Source: Heyndrickxia shackletonii (GTDB taxonomy: Bacteria; Bacillota; Bacilli; Bacillales; Bacillaceae_C). Taken from it: a stretch of DNA of 64,000 nt. The notes under the pieces are model-generated. The model saw only the letters and a program-made list of their open reading frames with translations, had not been told where the DNA came from and did not search any database. The stretch covers positions 2,634,185-2,698,184 of the forward strand of contig NZ_LJJC01000004.1 of NCBI RefSeq assembly GCF_001420715.1, in the 5' to 3' direction. Each line of letters opens with the position of its first letter. Position 1 is the first letter of the stretch. The position numbers and the translations under genes are program-made. Positions 36,901 to 45,136 of this stretch are shown here, in pieces.

Positions 36901-37506
36901 TATTTTCAATTGATTTTCGGTAATTTTTTTTGTTAAGTCTTTTTCTTCTTTTAAAGCACTGTTTATGGCAGTTTTAGATTTATTTTTTCCATAAAGATTG
37001 CCTGTCCTGGATTCTAATTCCTCCAAAACGTTTCGAAGTGCATTGATTCCCGACGCGGCTGAAAATAAGCTTTGCGATACATTTCCATCACTCTGTAACA
37101 GGCTTTCCCCGCCTTCTCTTAGTCGGACATGATCTAATGCGAACATATTTGTAAATTGCTGCTCTGATATTCCATTTAAAAAGGATGCAACGATTTTCTC
37201 ATCAAGTGGATTGTTATTTACATCCAATACCGTATTTTTCGTTCCTTTTCTGCGGGTAAATTGCAGTTTCTCGCCATTTTCTTTTTGCAGTTCTCCTTCA
37301 ATTCTTAGCTTCGAATTGCTGTGGAGAAAAGCATCTGTCGTTTGTCTCGGAAAACCATATAAATAGTTTGAGATGGAACGCAGGATCGTGCTTTTCCCGG
37401 CTTCATTCGGGCCATATAATAAATGAAAATTTTTATTTTCATCAAAAAATACATGGTAATCCGTGAAATGACCAAATGCCTGTAAATTTAAATAATTTAT
37501 TTTCAT
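33988..37506 (-). CDS. yhaN: YhaN-like SbcC/Rad50-type ATPase
   Basis: A 1172-residue ABC/SMC-type ATPase. Walker A GPNEAGKST is at residues 32-40. Long alternating heptad-rich coiled coils span about residues 180-1000. The C-terminal half-domain has the signature SGMSDGTTDQLYL and Walker B FIVDDILVHFDDDR near residue 1110. It pairs with the YhaO nuclease encoded just upstream (ATGA overlap at 37503) as an SbcCD/Rad50-Mre11-like DNA-end-processing complex. It is longer than B. subtilis YhaN (about 960 residues), mainly in the coiled coils. yhaM, often next to this pair in Bacillus, is absent. Confidence 0.9.
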   Translation of the reverse strand: MKINYLNLQAFGHFTDYHVFFDENKNFHLLYGPNEAGKSTILRSISNYLYGFPRQTTDAFLHSNSKLRIEGELQKENGEKLQFTRRKGTKNTVLDVNNNPLDEKIVASFLNGISEQQFTNMFALDHVRLREGGESLLQSDGNVSQSLFSAASGINALRNVLEELESRTGNLYGKNKSKTAINSALKEEKDLTKKITENQLKIQDWKDLERKFLEGKKEIEKLKEDIKQLTKEENKYKRLKQTLPKIALRKELLEKYKELATVPDLPEGMEELRKENSQKLEAAKAAKKNAEEELQKTVRLLQNIIIPDGILEQKTLIESLYRDSSSYQKDVKQLPVLKGKYRQLEQTIFAKLKELGRETVNIDIVEQYRVNAELKKTIRELAEQKPVLEAGEKNAREEYESLEKERKNSQFEFQQLNEVVNLGDLESVIDKAKAEGNLDRILNEKQTELHQIEHQISELIRNLPLFDGTTDELLRLKVPNLKETVKKFQKQYEEIYHDIQQLNQKIGDENASIEKYEKRIRELESLTDIPTISELDGARSHRDTGWLVIRQKLNTGDVDQTVLAQFSNGLPIDMAFEKSIQKTDEIADKLRTEAEKVGEKNKLLADIEAGKNKVQTLTSELECANGKMDVWKKQWKEHWQSAKIEPLTPDEMLEWLDKYNTILELNHKKQITLAQLKDIKDKQTNLFILLKNTLAVLGTSTEFSTLEDVVHFAEQTRKRLTDEKNKRDHLQETLKNVTGKLDLASDKRNRAAENLKNWQVNWEKAIEKLGIAKETSPNVVKELLETFEACVQHYDELKQTEKDIIAIEERISTFETSVKSMEQNVLTNLVPHAMDLAVSDLFKVLQQAQKDQVDIANLNKQIAQANEKIKAAELQMTEANSALEKLLKQAGCDSIEELEKIESAFKQKCDIQGRIQLIEEQIIELGNGRMLEELLEEADLANKDTLDMELEDIQKQLYALDQTRSEIEQAHGVVKNEYLEKIEGASFESVKAAEEKQSKLAAIANYTEEYVTYKLASILLQKGIEFYRESNQSPILNRASEIFRRLTLGSFDGITVEYDKKDQPVIMGVRNQDEMVEVSGMSDGTTDQLYLSLRVASMEHYLRENEPIPFIVDDILVHFDDDRSKETLKVLLELSTQTQIIFFTHHYRNIELMKAITADNAYQLTELNTVTV

Positions 37507-38780
37507 GCCGTTTCCACCCCAGACTTTGTCGTTAAGTAGTGCAAAATTAACTCCTCTACTTCTTTTAGCCTATTGGTAAGAATTGTCGGATTAGAGAAAT
37601 CAAAAGCATCTTCCCCGCTTTTGAGCTCATTAGGCAGTGCAGATTGCAAATCTTTAAATTCCTGAAGCAACAGCTCGAATATTTCTTCGTTCTGACTAAG
37701 CCCTTCAATGTAGTCTAGTATACTTGCAATTGGGCTGCTTTTTTCTCTTAATTCCTCAATATCCATTTTTCGGGTTGTTTCGATTTTTACCTTTTCGATC
37801 CAAATATCCCCATATCCTACTTCTAGGGCCAGTGAACGCAAGTTATTGATGACATGCTCTCTATCTACTAATAAAGCCTGGTGTGCATCCGTAGATCCGG
37901 TAATTCGGATGCGAATGGCTAAGAATCTGCCTTCCGAATCTTGATAGAGTTCCTCTAGTTTTTCTCGTGCCGTTATCACGATATCTTGCACTGTTTCGCA
38001 AGAGGAAGCATCTACTGAACAAACTTCCCATCGAAGCACATCTAAGTCTTGATGCTCATAGTGATGAATTTGACCATCCTTTACAGTTACAATCGTACAT
38101 CCTTTTTGTCCGGTCTCCTTGATGTGTCGTCCTTGAATATTTCCGGGAAAGATGATAACGGGATTTTTTTCATGGAGTACTTCTCTTAAGTGGATATGCC
38201 CTAATGCCCAGTAATCGTAGCCTTTTTCCTTTAAATCATCTAAAGAACATGGTGCATAGCTTTCATGACCTTCACGACCTGTCGCGCTCGTATGTAATAG
38301 ACCAATGTTTACATACCCTTCCATTTTAGATGGATAGGCTTTTGCGATATTTTCCGTTACAGCTCGTGAGGCAAATCCTTGTCCATGTAAAGCAACTTGC
38401 AGCTCTTCCATTATAAAAGTCTCAGGTTTATCAACCGAGAATTCGATGACATTTTCCGGCAGCTTTAATTCTTTTGTGATCAAGTTTGCCGCATCATGAT
38501 TTCCGCGAATGAGGAACACTTTAATATTTTCCTTTTGCAATCGGCTCATTTGGCTGATAAAAAATAAACCGGTGTTATAATCCTTCCAATCCCCATCATA
38601 TAAATCACCTGCAATGACAAGGAATGCAACGTTTCTTTCAATTGCTACATCTACTAAATGTTGAAATGCCTCTCGCGTCGCATTCCGTATTTTCTCGACA
38701 GGAGCCCCTTCATACTTTTCCAAGCCTCTTAATGGACTGTCTAAATGGATATCGGCTGCGTGAATAAATGTAAATTCCAA
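37503..38780 (-). CDS. yhaO: YhaO-like DNA exonuclease (metallophosphoesterase, SbcD/Mre11 type)
   Basis: A 425-residue calcineurin-like phosphoesterase with the five metal-site motifs: DIH (residues 10-12), GDLYD (58-62), GNHD (93-96), LHGQ (131-134) and GHIH (194-197). The C-terminal region is a helical capping and ATPase-docking domain. It is predicted to be the nuclease half of a complex with YhaN. The start codon is TTG with AGGAGGG about six bases upstream. Confidence 0.92.
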   Translation of the reverse strand: MEFTFIHAADIHLDSPLRGLEKYEGAPVEKIRNATREAFQHLVDVAIERNVAFLVIAGDLYDGDWKDYNTGLFFISQMSRLQKENIKVFLIRGNHDAANLITKELKLPENVIEFSVDKPETFIMEELQVALHGQGFASRAVTENIAKAYPSKMEGYVNIGLLHTSATGREGHESYAPCSLDDLKEKGYDYWALGHIHLREVLHEKNPVIIFPGNIQGRHIKETGQKGCTIVTVKDGQIHHYEHQDLDVLRWEVCSVDASSCETVQDIVITAREKLEELYQDSEGRFLAIRIRITGSTDAHQALLVDREHVINNLRSLALEVGYGDIWIEKVKIETTRKMDIEELREKSSPIASILDYIEGLSQNEEIFELLLQEFKDLQSALPNELKSGEDAFDFSNPTILTNRLKEVEELILHYLTTKSGVETA

Positions 38781-38981
38781 AGCTATCCCTCCTTGCTAAC
38801 AACCAATGTCATTTCATTCTATTTTTCTTCCATTTTACCATAAGAATCGACAATTTTAAGAAATTGATAGAATGAAAAATCTTTTACTATTTTTAACAAT
38901 CTACCATATTCGAATCGTCCTTTTTTAAGCACAGTTACAAATCATTACTTACGATAGCATTATTTATTCTATAAAACGTAA

Positions 38982-39005
38982 AAAAAGCCGCCATAAGACA
39001 GCTCT
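38982..39005 (-). terminator. terminator of the deoxyribosyltransferase-like gene
   Basis: A 7-bp stem with two wobble pairs (38988-38994 and 38999-39005) is followed on the minus strand by seven T. Confidence 0.6.
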
Positions 39006-39031
39006 CCGTAACGTCTAGCAATTATAGATAA

Positions 39032-39493
39032 TTAAATCACTTGCCCCTCATATGGAATATAGGGCATTTGTAAGAAATTATACAACGCAACGTCCTCTAC
39101 TCTGTTCAAATAAGCATGCAAGCTATCTGACAACATCAAATTAATAGGTGAACCTTTTTCATTAATGAGAATAATAGGTTTTTGAAACGCATAGGCATAC
39201 CCGATTTCGAAAGCAGTACCGCTATCAACATTCGATCCTTCAAAATCATGGATAGCCACTACAACATCCGCTCTCCGCAGAAATTTAAGATCGTTATGAA
39301 AGGTAGCTCTTCTCCATTCCTTTGAGCCAAATTTTAGCTGTTCAAATTGATGAAATCTGGCTGAAAAAATATCTATTACATAAGGATTCCTCATTAACGC
39401 ATTTTCTAATCTCTGCACCCTATCAATTTGCTCTTGATTAAAAAAAGGGCTTGCAATAAATACCCTCACCACTTTTGATTTCACATTTTCCAT
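39032..39493 (-). CDS. nucleoside 2-deoxyribosyltransferase-like protein
   Basis: A 153-residue alpha/beta protein with the nucleoside deoxyribosyltransferase pattern: VFIASPFFNQEQ near residue 11, RADVVVAIHDF near 75, and DSGTAFEIGYA near 89 holding the catalytic glutamate. Such enzymes exchange bases on deoxynucleosides or hydrolyse deoxynucleotides. The extended N-terminal FSARFHQFEQLKFGSKEW region suggests the longer subgroup. GGAGG lies 11 bases before the ATG, a slightly long spacing. It is monocistronic. Confidence 0.82.
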   Translation of the reverse strand: MENVKSKVVRVFIASPFFNQEQIDRVQRLENALMRNPYVIDIFSARFHQFEQLKFGSKEWRRATFHNDLKFLRRADVVVAIHDFEGSNVDSGTAFEIGYAYAFQKPIILINEKGSPINLMLSDSLHAYLNRVEDVALYNFLQMPYIPYEGQVI

Positions 39494-39767
39494 TAAATTG
39501 GCATCCTCCTAATAAAATATCCAATCAACTAACAGACCCATAACATTATATGGATGAAAATGCTGCTGAATGTCATAAAGATTCTTCTGATACTCTTAAT
39601 GTGATAAAAACAATCTATAGGATGGTGGTTGAACAATCCAAACACATTTCTTAGATAACATGTATCCCCCTACTTAAATCATATTTAGGAATGATATGAA
39701 TAGAAAAATAGGTTATAGTAAAATATATTGTATTTGATGGTTTTATTTTTTTTAAGGAGAATAAAGC

Positions 39768-40211
39768 ATGAAAATATATGTCGATGCAGATGCTTGTCCA
39801 GTAAAAAATATCGTTATTTCTGAGGCAACTGGGGCAGATATTCCCGTTATACTTGTTACAAGTTTTCCTCATTATTCATCGGAGGTTTATCCTGAAGGTG
39901 TCGAAACTATTTATGTAGATACCGGTGCTGATGCTGCGGACTATCGTATTATGAAGCTTGCTCATAAGGGAGATCTCATTATCACTCAAGATTATGGACT
40001 TGCTTCTCTTGGATTGGCGAAAGGATGTACCATCATACATCATAAAGGATTTCTTTATACCAACGAAAATATCGATCAATTATTGCAATCCCGATACTTA
40101 AGTGCCATGGAAAGAAAAAGCGGGAAACGTACAAAAGGTCCTAAAGCATTTACAAATGAAGATCGTGAGAAATTCAGGCAGATGTTCAGAAAGATAATTG
40201 GCCTGGAATAA
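39768..40211 (+). CDS. YaiI/YqxD family protein (DUF188)
   Basis: A 147-residue PIN-like fold protein of the UPF0178/DUF188 family, with VDADACPVK at residue 5, [12 protein letters not shown] near 52, [12 protein letters not shown] near 70 and RTKGPKAFT near 122. The aspartates resemble a metal-dependent nuclease site, but no activity is established. AAGGAG precedes the ATG. It lies six bases upstream of the tag gene region and is probably co-transcribed with it. Confidence 0.92.
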   Translation: MKIYVDADACPVKNIVISEATGADIPVILVTSFPHYSSEVYPEGVETIYVDTGADAADYRIMKLAHKGDLIITQDYGLASLGLAKGCTIIHHKGFLYTNENIDQLLQSRYLSAMERKSGKRTKGPKAFTNEDREKFRQMFRKIIGLE

Positions 40212-40238
40212 TATTTAATGGATGGGGGAGTTTTGGAT

Positions 40239-40808
40239 ATGAATCGATGTGGATGGGTAAATCAAGATCCTATTTATCTTGATTATCATGATCATGAATG
40301 GGGTGTTCCAGTATATGATGACCGCTTGCTGTTCGAATTTTTAAACCTGGAAGGAGCACAGGCTGGTCTAAGCTGGTATACGATTTTAAAGAAAAGAGAC
40401 AATTACCGGAAAGCATTTGACAATTTTGAAGCAAAAAAAATCATTACTTACGATGAGAAGAAAATAGACGAGCTTTTACATAACGAAGGGATTGTCAGAA
40501 ATAAGCTAAAAATTAATGCAGTGATTACCAATGCGAAGGCATTTTTAAAAGTAGTCGATGAATTCGGCTCATTTCGAGATTATGTGTGGTCTTTTGTTGG
40601 CGGCAAACCGATTCAAAACCACTTCAATGATTTAAGTGAAGTACCTGCAACAACAGAAATCAGCGATAAAATGAGCAAGGATTTAAAAAAACGCGGTTTC
40701 AAATTTGTCGGTTCCACGATTTGCTATTCGTTTATGCAGGCAGCTGGTTTGGTGAATGATCATGTTGTTACATGTGATTGTTATAAAAAAATCCACTCAT
40801 TAAAATAG
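40239..40808 (+). CDS. tag: DNA-3-methyladenine glycosylase I
   Basis: A 189-residue Tag-type base-excision enzyme. The N-terminal RCGWV and DYHDHEWG supply zinc-binding Cys and His; HVVTCDCY at the C-terminus supplies the rest. LEGAQAGLSWYTIL and FVGSTICYSFMQA are family blocks. It removes 3-methyladenine from alkylated DNA. The ATG at 40239 is preferred to one seven codons earlier because GGGGGAG lies eight bases before it. It is probably transcribed with the YaiI/YqxD gene. Confidence 0.94.
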   Translation: MNRCGWVNQDPIYLDYHDHEWGVPVYDDRLLFEFLNLEGAQAGLSWYTILKKRDNYRKAFDNFEAKKIITYDEKKIDELLHNEGIVRNKLKINAVITNAKAFLKVVDEFGSFRDYVWSFVGGKPIQNHFNDLSEVPATTEISDKMSKDLKKRGFKFVGSTICYSFMQAAGLVNDHVVTCDCYKKIHSLK

Positions 40809-40810
40809 AA

Positions 40811-40832
40811 AAAAGGACAATTTAGTCCTTTT
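40811..40832 (+). terminator. terminator of the yqxD-like/tag unit
   Basis: A perfect AAAAGGAC/GTCCTTTT stem is followed by TTTTATT two bases after the tag stop codon. Confidence 0.85.
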
Positions 40833-40837
40833 TTTAT

Positions 40838-41033
40838 TCATCCATAAAGGTATTTATCCACTTCTTCAAGCTCAAACAAGCCGCATTCTTTTATAAAGTT
40901 GGATAAAATTTCGACATGTGCTGCTCCTACAATAAGCAGGATGCGTTCATTGGGACTTGTAGCCAGATCTGCAAGATTAGAAAACATGATTAGATTTCGT
41001 TGTACAGTAGCTAATTGATTTAAAATAAATTCT
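40838..41033 (-). pseudogene. C-terminal remnant of a DUF5694-type protein
   Basis: On the minus strand an open frame of about 64 codons with no start ends at 40838. It reads FILNQLATVQRN, then RILLIVGAAHVEIL, then FELEEVDKYLYG. This pattern (RN...N, RxLxIxGxxH, ..VxxYL) matches the end of TraB-like DUF5694 proteins. The frame begins abruptly at the stop codon of the adjacent methyltransferase gene, as if a deletion had removed the front of this gene. Family assignment is from memory of the motif order. Confidence 0.6.
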
Positions 41034-41794
41034 ATTTTTTTCTACAAACATACACCATCTGGTAACTATCATTTGTTATCGGTTCTTCATTCCAATTTTT
41101 ATATACATCGATTATCTCGAAACCATTTTCCTTGAGCAATCTTTCCATTTCTTTAGGAAAAACATACCGTAATTTGATATTGGTTGTTTTTATGTCCATT
41201 ACTTCCCCGGTGTCACTGATATATTTTCTTAACGTAATATAATGTTGAATTTGATTTAGGGGATCATAGTTACTTATCGTGTATACATCTACTTTTTTCT
41301 GATTGTCTTGATATGACTTCCAAAACTCTTCCGTGCTTGGTTGCAATAATTCCTCGTTACTCGGAAACCTTATCCCAAAGATAAAGATTCCGTTTTGTAT
41401 TAAATGTTTGTTCACCGAAGTGAGCAATCTATCTTGATCCTCGTTCGTTAGAAAATGTTGAAAGGAATTATCGACCATATAAATAAACTCACTCTTCACG
41501 TTCAAATCAAGACTAGTACAATCTTGTTCCACCCAATTAATTGGTAAATGGAGTTTTTCAGTTTTTCTTCTCGCCGTAGCTAACATTCCTTTATGTATAT
41601 CAACACCTATCATCTTATACCCTTTTTCTGCAAGCGGAATGGTAGCCCGTCCTGTCCCGCATGCTAGATCAATAATTGGGCCCAACTGATTTAGTAGCCC
41701 ATTTTAATAAGAGAGGTATTTCATCTGTATAATCATCATTTTCCTTATCGTATAAAATAGGATCTTCGTATTCTTGAAAATTATCTTTATCCAT
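41032..41794 (-). pseudogene. frameshifted SAM-dependent methyltransferase gene
   Basis: The start ATG at 41794 has a good GGAGG site and gives MDKDNFQEYEDPILYDKEN through KWATKSVG. The frame then runs into a stop, while the continuation PIIDLACGTGRATIPLAEKG is in another frame. One extra base in the GGGCCC run at 41678-41683 explains this. The whole would be about 253 residues, a class I methyltransferase with the SAM loop LACGTGRA and VDNSFQHF. It overlaps the nucleotidyltransferase stop and is the third gene of a unit. It is either a real inactivating indel or an assembly error. Confidence 0.8.
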
Positions 41795-42545
41795 AATGTT
41801 TCCTCCCGATTGAACGTATTGTTTCCGTCATATATTTCGCAAACTCGATTAATTGTTTCTGATTCCAGTCAATTTGAATACTGGGATTAGTATATTGTGA
41901 TAGACTTGCACTTACTAGTTCTTTATAGGAATCAGGAACATTCCTTAATCCCCATTCTCCACCTTCTTTTTTCGAGGAGACGACACCCTCTTTTAAATAG
42001 AAAAGAACTCTGCACAGATTTAACGTGTAATATACTGGATCACGCACAATTTCCTGAACAGCATTATCTACATCGAAAAGTATAGACTGAAGATAGTACT
42101 TTCGATCAATCGCGTTAAATACCTCATGAATCGGAGCACCGTATAAACATCTTCCCCTTTCATACGTTACCACGAAATGCGCAGCTAAATCCGGATCCAC
42201 TGAATCACTACAAAGGTAATTCTCATCCAATAAGTATCTCTCCCTATGCATCTCGGAATAATGAAGCTCGAATGGTGTAGGATACTGAAACTCTTGTACG
42301 TCCCTTTCTAGTAAAATACTCATCTCCAGCTTATATTCAGTTAATTCCAAAATATCCCTAATTATATTTTGCTTTTGGTTGATCGTTAGTGTTTCTTTCA
42401 CAACGATTAAAACATCAACATCACTTTTTGCTGGTTGAAAACACCCCATTGCTAATGACCCATGCAAATAAATTCCTACTAGATTAGTCCCTAATCGATG
42501 CTGAAATAAGGAACATACTTCATGCAAAAATTTTTCTATAGACAT
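41787..42545 (-). CDS. aminoglycoside adenylyltransferase-like nucleotidyltransferase
   Basis: A 252-residue protein with an N-terminal pol-beta type nucleotidyltransferase domain: GSLAMGCFQPAKSDVDVLIVV near residue 30 holds the GS and DxD metal site. A C-terminal helical DUF4111-like domain (about 150-250) has the layout of AadA/ANT(9) streptomycin-spectinomycin adenylyltransferases. The catalytic residues are present, but resistance is not proven. GGGGGAGG seven bases before the ATG at 42545 sets the start; a longer in-frame ATG at 42605 would include a terminator hairpin. It overlaps the methyltransferase gene. Confidence 0.85.
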   Translation of the reverse strand: MSIEKFLHEVCSLFQHRLGTNLVGIYLHGSLAMGCFQPAKSDVDVLIVVKETLTINQKQNIIRDILELTEYKLEMSILLERDVQEFQYPTPFELHYSEMHRERYLLDENYLCSDSVDPDLAAHFVVTYERGRCLYGAPIHEVFNAIDRKYYLQSILFDVDNAVQEIVRDPVYYTLNLCRVLFYLKEGVVSSKKEGGEWGLRNVPDSYKELVSASLSQYTNPSIQIDWNQKQLIEFAKYMTETIRSIGRKHYG

Positions 42546-42576
42546 ATTCCATCCTCCCCCTTTTATAGAAAAAAAT

Positions 42577-42596
42577 GATGGCTCGTAAAAGCCATC
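42577..42596 (-). terminator. terminator between the MBL-fold and nucleotidyltransferase genes
   Basis: A perfect GATGGCT/AGCCATC stem is followed on the minus strand by ATTTTTTTC, 10 nt past the MBL-fold stop. Confidence 0.8.
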
Positions 42597-42606
42597 ACCA
42601 TGCAAC

Positions 42607-43326
42607 CTAAATACTTTTCACGATTTTTTCAATCTGTTCGTTTACATTCTCATTGGTAAAACCGCCATGATAACAAATAACGGATTTAATATCATAGTCA
42701 AGGAATCTTTCTAATGACTTTAAAGCAGTTTCCATATCAGGAGTATTCCGAGGAACTGGTCCTTGCAATGTGCCATTTCCTATCACCATGGCATCCCCTG
42801 TGATAAGTGTTTTACTTTCTTGTAAATATAGGCTTATATGGCCAGGTGTGTGTCCAGGTGTGAAAATTACTTCAATACCTCCGCATTCCGGAAGCACTTG
42901 ACCATCTTCTAAAACATAATCAACGTTTGCTTTCGGAGGATTCAAATATAGAGCTTTCATTGGCTCTGGAAGAGACTCCCAAGCTTCCTTACTAAGTCTA
43001 TTTGGATCCGCTTTTATCATATGTTTTTCGCCTTCAATATAAGGCTTATCCTCTTTATGAGCATATACATCAATTTTCCAGTCACATTCTTGTAGAATCT
43101 CTGGTAAACTTCCAATATGATCTATATCTTGGTGTGTTAAGATTACTGCTTTTAATTTTCCGAACGGAACTCCGGCATTTTCAAACGCGGTCTGAAGTGC
43201 TTTTACCTGTCCAGGCATGCCAGTATCCACTAATATTGCCTTTTCTTCATCCCAAATCAAAGTAGGATTGATTTGAAAACCCTGGATATTTAACTCAATC
43301 ATTTCCACATTTTTTGCTACTTTCAT
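42607..43326 (-). CDS. MBL-fold metallo-hydrolase
   Basis: A 239-residue metallo-beta-lactamase fold protein. The zinc motif HQDIDH is near residue 66 (Gln replaces the second His of HxHxDH), with further ligands in FTPGHTPGH near 157, ITGDAM near 175 and CYHGG near 221. It is likely a hydrolase of the glyoxalase II/YflN broad group. The H-to-Q change at the first motif may alter metal binding. GGAGG precedes the ATG. It is separated from the next gene by a terminator. Confidence 0.88.
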   Translation of the reverse strand: MKVAKNVEMIELNIQGFQINPTLIWDEEKAILVDTGMPGQVKALQTAFENAGVPFGKLKAVILTHQDIDHIGSLPEILQECDWKIDVYAHKEDKPYIEGEKHMIKADPNRLSKEAWESLPEPMKALYLNPPKANVDYVLEDGQVLPECGGIEVIFTPGHTPGHISLYLQESKTLITGDAMVIGNGTLQGPVPRNTPDMETALKSLERFLDYDIKSVICYHGGFTNENVNEQIEKIVKSI

Positions 43327-43555
43327 ACTTTTTTCCTCCTAAGGCAACATTATATAAAATTCCCATAAAAAAATGGTTCCAACTTGAAGTATAAACCGTA
43401 TACTTTATGTAGTTCACCTTACATATTCTATCATAATTACAAAAAATCCTTTATCAATTGCTTTTTGAAACAGGAAAAGGAAATGAGAAGTCCGCTATGA
43501 TTATACATTCACTAGATTGGCTATAATTTTAGTAGAAATGGAGGAAGGAAAAAAT

Positions 43556-44671
43556 ATGGGTCGTTTTCTTATGCTTGTTATTTGCGTTGCTTTAGGTGTT
43601 TTTTCCTGGCCAACTATTAAAGACTTTTTACATAAAAAAGATTATCAGGAAAGTATTCATTCCCTGCAGTCTAAAATAAATAATTTAAAACAAAATGCAA
43701 CCGTTATAGCTGGTTCCGATAAGGTGAAACAATTATTGGATCAGCTTGGTTCGGATAATAGTAATCAATCTAAAGCCGAAACAAACCAGGACAAAGTTTC
43801 ATTAGAAACTCCAACTAAGCATATCTTTTCTGTCGATAATATAGAACTTGGTGATACCAAAAAAGATGTTGAACATCGCGCGGGAACTCCAAAACGAACC
43901 AGCCTTAATGAGTATGGTGAAAATTGGAATACTTATCATCAGCATTATCAACAGTTTTTTATGGCTATGTACGATAAAAACAATAAGGTGATTGGGTTAT
44001 ATACGAATCAAAATTTGATTTCTTCTACAAACGGAATTAAAATCGGCGTCACCAAACAAATAGTTCGGGAAAAGCTCGGCACCCCACTTACCGGCATTCA
44101 AAAGGGATTTACCATTTATCAATTTGATAAAAAAAGCGATTATGATGTGTTTTTGGTCGATGGTGCCTATGTAACGATTTTTTATGATAAATATCAGCAA
44201 AACAGAGTAACTGCCATTCAATTGATTAACAAAAAAGTAGAACAAGAGAAAACAGGGTTCTATACTAAAGCAAGTACTGCATTAAAAACAGGCTTTGAAT
44301 ATCAATTATTTGATTTAACAAACGCTTCTCGCGTGGTGCATCATCTACCTATTTTATCATGGGATCAGCATGTTCAAGTAACTGCACGGGATCATAGTTC
44401 AGATATGGCCGAACATAACTATTTCGATCATAACGACCTAAAAGGAAGATCACCGTTCGACCGAATGCAACAGGATCATATCACTTTTCTTTTAGCTGGC
44501 GAAAATATTGCTTACGGACAGCTTAGCAGTATATTTGCCCATGAAGGTCTAATGAATTCACTCGGACACCGGGAAAATATACTTCAGAAGAATTATCAAT
44601 ATTTAGGGGTTGGAGTTGCATTTAACCAAGAAGAACAGCCATTTTACACGGAGGATTTTTATTCAAAATAG
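43556..44671 (+). CDS. membrane-anchored CAP/SCP-domain protein
   Basis: A 371-residue protein. A single N-terminal membrane anchor (residues 1-18, MGRFLMLVICVALGVF) is followed by a linker and a CAP-associated N-terminal region (about 95-230: two related repeats beginning GDTKKDVEHRAGTP and GVTKQIVREKLGTP). A C-terminal CAP/SCP domain follows (about 245-370: HDHSSDMAEHNYFDHND and HRENIL). It matches B. subtilis YlbC in layout. CAP proteins act at the surface in adhesion or wall-associated roles. The ATG at 43556 has AGGAAGG seven bases upstream and is preferred to one 13 codons earlier. Confidence 0.88.
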   Translation: MGRFLMLVICVALGVFSWPTIKDFLHKKDYQESIHSLQSKINNLKQNATVIAGSDKVKQLLDQLGSDNSNQSKAETNQDKVSLETPTKHIFSVDNIELGDTKKDVEHRAGTPKRTSLNEYGENWNTYHQHYQQFFMAMYDKNNKVIGLYTNQNLISSTNGIKIGVTKQIVREKLGTPLTGIQKGFTIYQFDKKSDYDVFLVDGAYVTIFYDKYQQNRVTAIQLINKKVEQEKTGFYTKASTALKTGFEYQLFDLTNASRVVHHLPILSWDQHVQVTARDHSSDMAEHNYFDHNDLKGRSPFDRMQQDHITFLLAGENIAYGQLSSIFAHEGLMNSLGHRENILQKNYQYLGVGVAFNQEEQPFYTEDFYSK

Positions 44672-44765
44672 TTTATGCATGTAGATTTTAGTATGAACAC
44701 CGTGTATTTGGCAATAGTAAGTAGGAGCATTTATTTGCTCAAAACTTCGTCGGGAGTGATGTATC

Positions 44766-44960
44766 ATGGCTAGAAACAAACTTTTGGTTCCTGGTGCAGA
44801 AAATGTTCTGGATCAGATGAAGGAAGAAATCGCCAATGAGTTTGGAGTTCAACTTGGTGCTGATACGACCGCTCGAGCTAACGGTTCAGTCGGCGGCGAA
44901 ATGACCAAACGTCTTATTGCTTACGCTGAACAAGCATTAAGAAATCAACAAGGTCAATAA
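44766..44960 (+). CDS. alpha/beta-type small acid-soluble spore protein
   Basis: A 64-residue alpha/beta [25 protein letters not shown] (residues 20-40, cited by its ends) covers the germination protease site, and GGEMTKRLI is the second DNA-binding block. These proteins coat and protect DNA in dormant spores and are degraded at germination. GGGAG precedes the ATG. A possible sigma-G -35/-10 pair (GTATG and AATAGTA, 17 bases apart near 44692-44720) lies upstream, which fits forespore expression but is weak evidence. It marks the organism as a spore former. Confidence 0.97.
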   Translation: MARNKLLVPGAENVLDQMKEEIANEFGVQLGADTTARANGSVGGEMTKRLIAYAEQALRNQQGQ

Positions 44961-44978
44961 ACTTGTGATTTCAAAAGT

Positions 44979-45011
44979 AAAGGGTGTCCTAGTAAGATTA
45001 GGACACCCTTT
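44979..45011 (+). terminator. terminator of the SASP gene
   Basis: A perfect 13-bp stem (44979-44991 with 44999-45011) lies 18 nt after the stop codon and is followed by a short T-rich run. Confidence 0.9.
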
Positions 45012-45038
45012 GTTTATGTTATTCGTAGGACTGTGCGT

Positions 45039-45130
45039 ACAACTTGTACCGGAATTTTCCCTCGGGTTGGTCTTTTGAATCTTTATAAAGACATTTTTTT
45101 AATGAGTAGGTCTTTTGAAACCGTATAAAG
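45039..45130. repeat. second locus of the 52-bp palindromic repeat family
   Basis: One nearly full unit (45039-45090) and one shorter unit (45091-45130) of the family seen at 4153-4361, with TTGGTCTTTTGAA followed by TATAAAG in each. They lie between the convergent SASP and purine permease genes. Confidence 0.8.
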
Positions 45131-45136
45131 ATCCCC

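Noticed and set aside
41678-41683. Programmed frameshift in the methyltransferase gene
   Set aside because: No slippery heptamer or stimulating hairpin is evident, and the family does not use frameshifting; an indel or sequence error is simpler.
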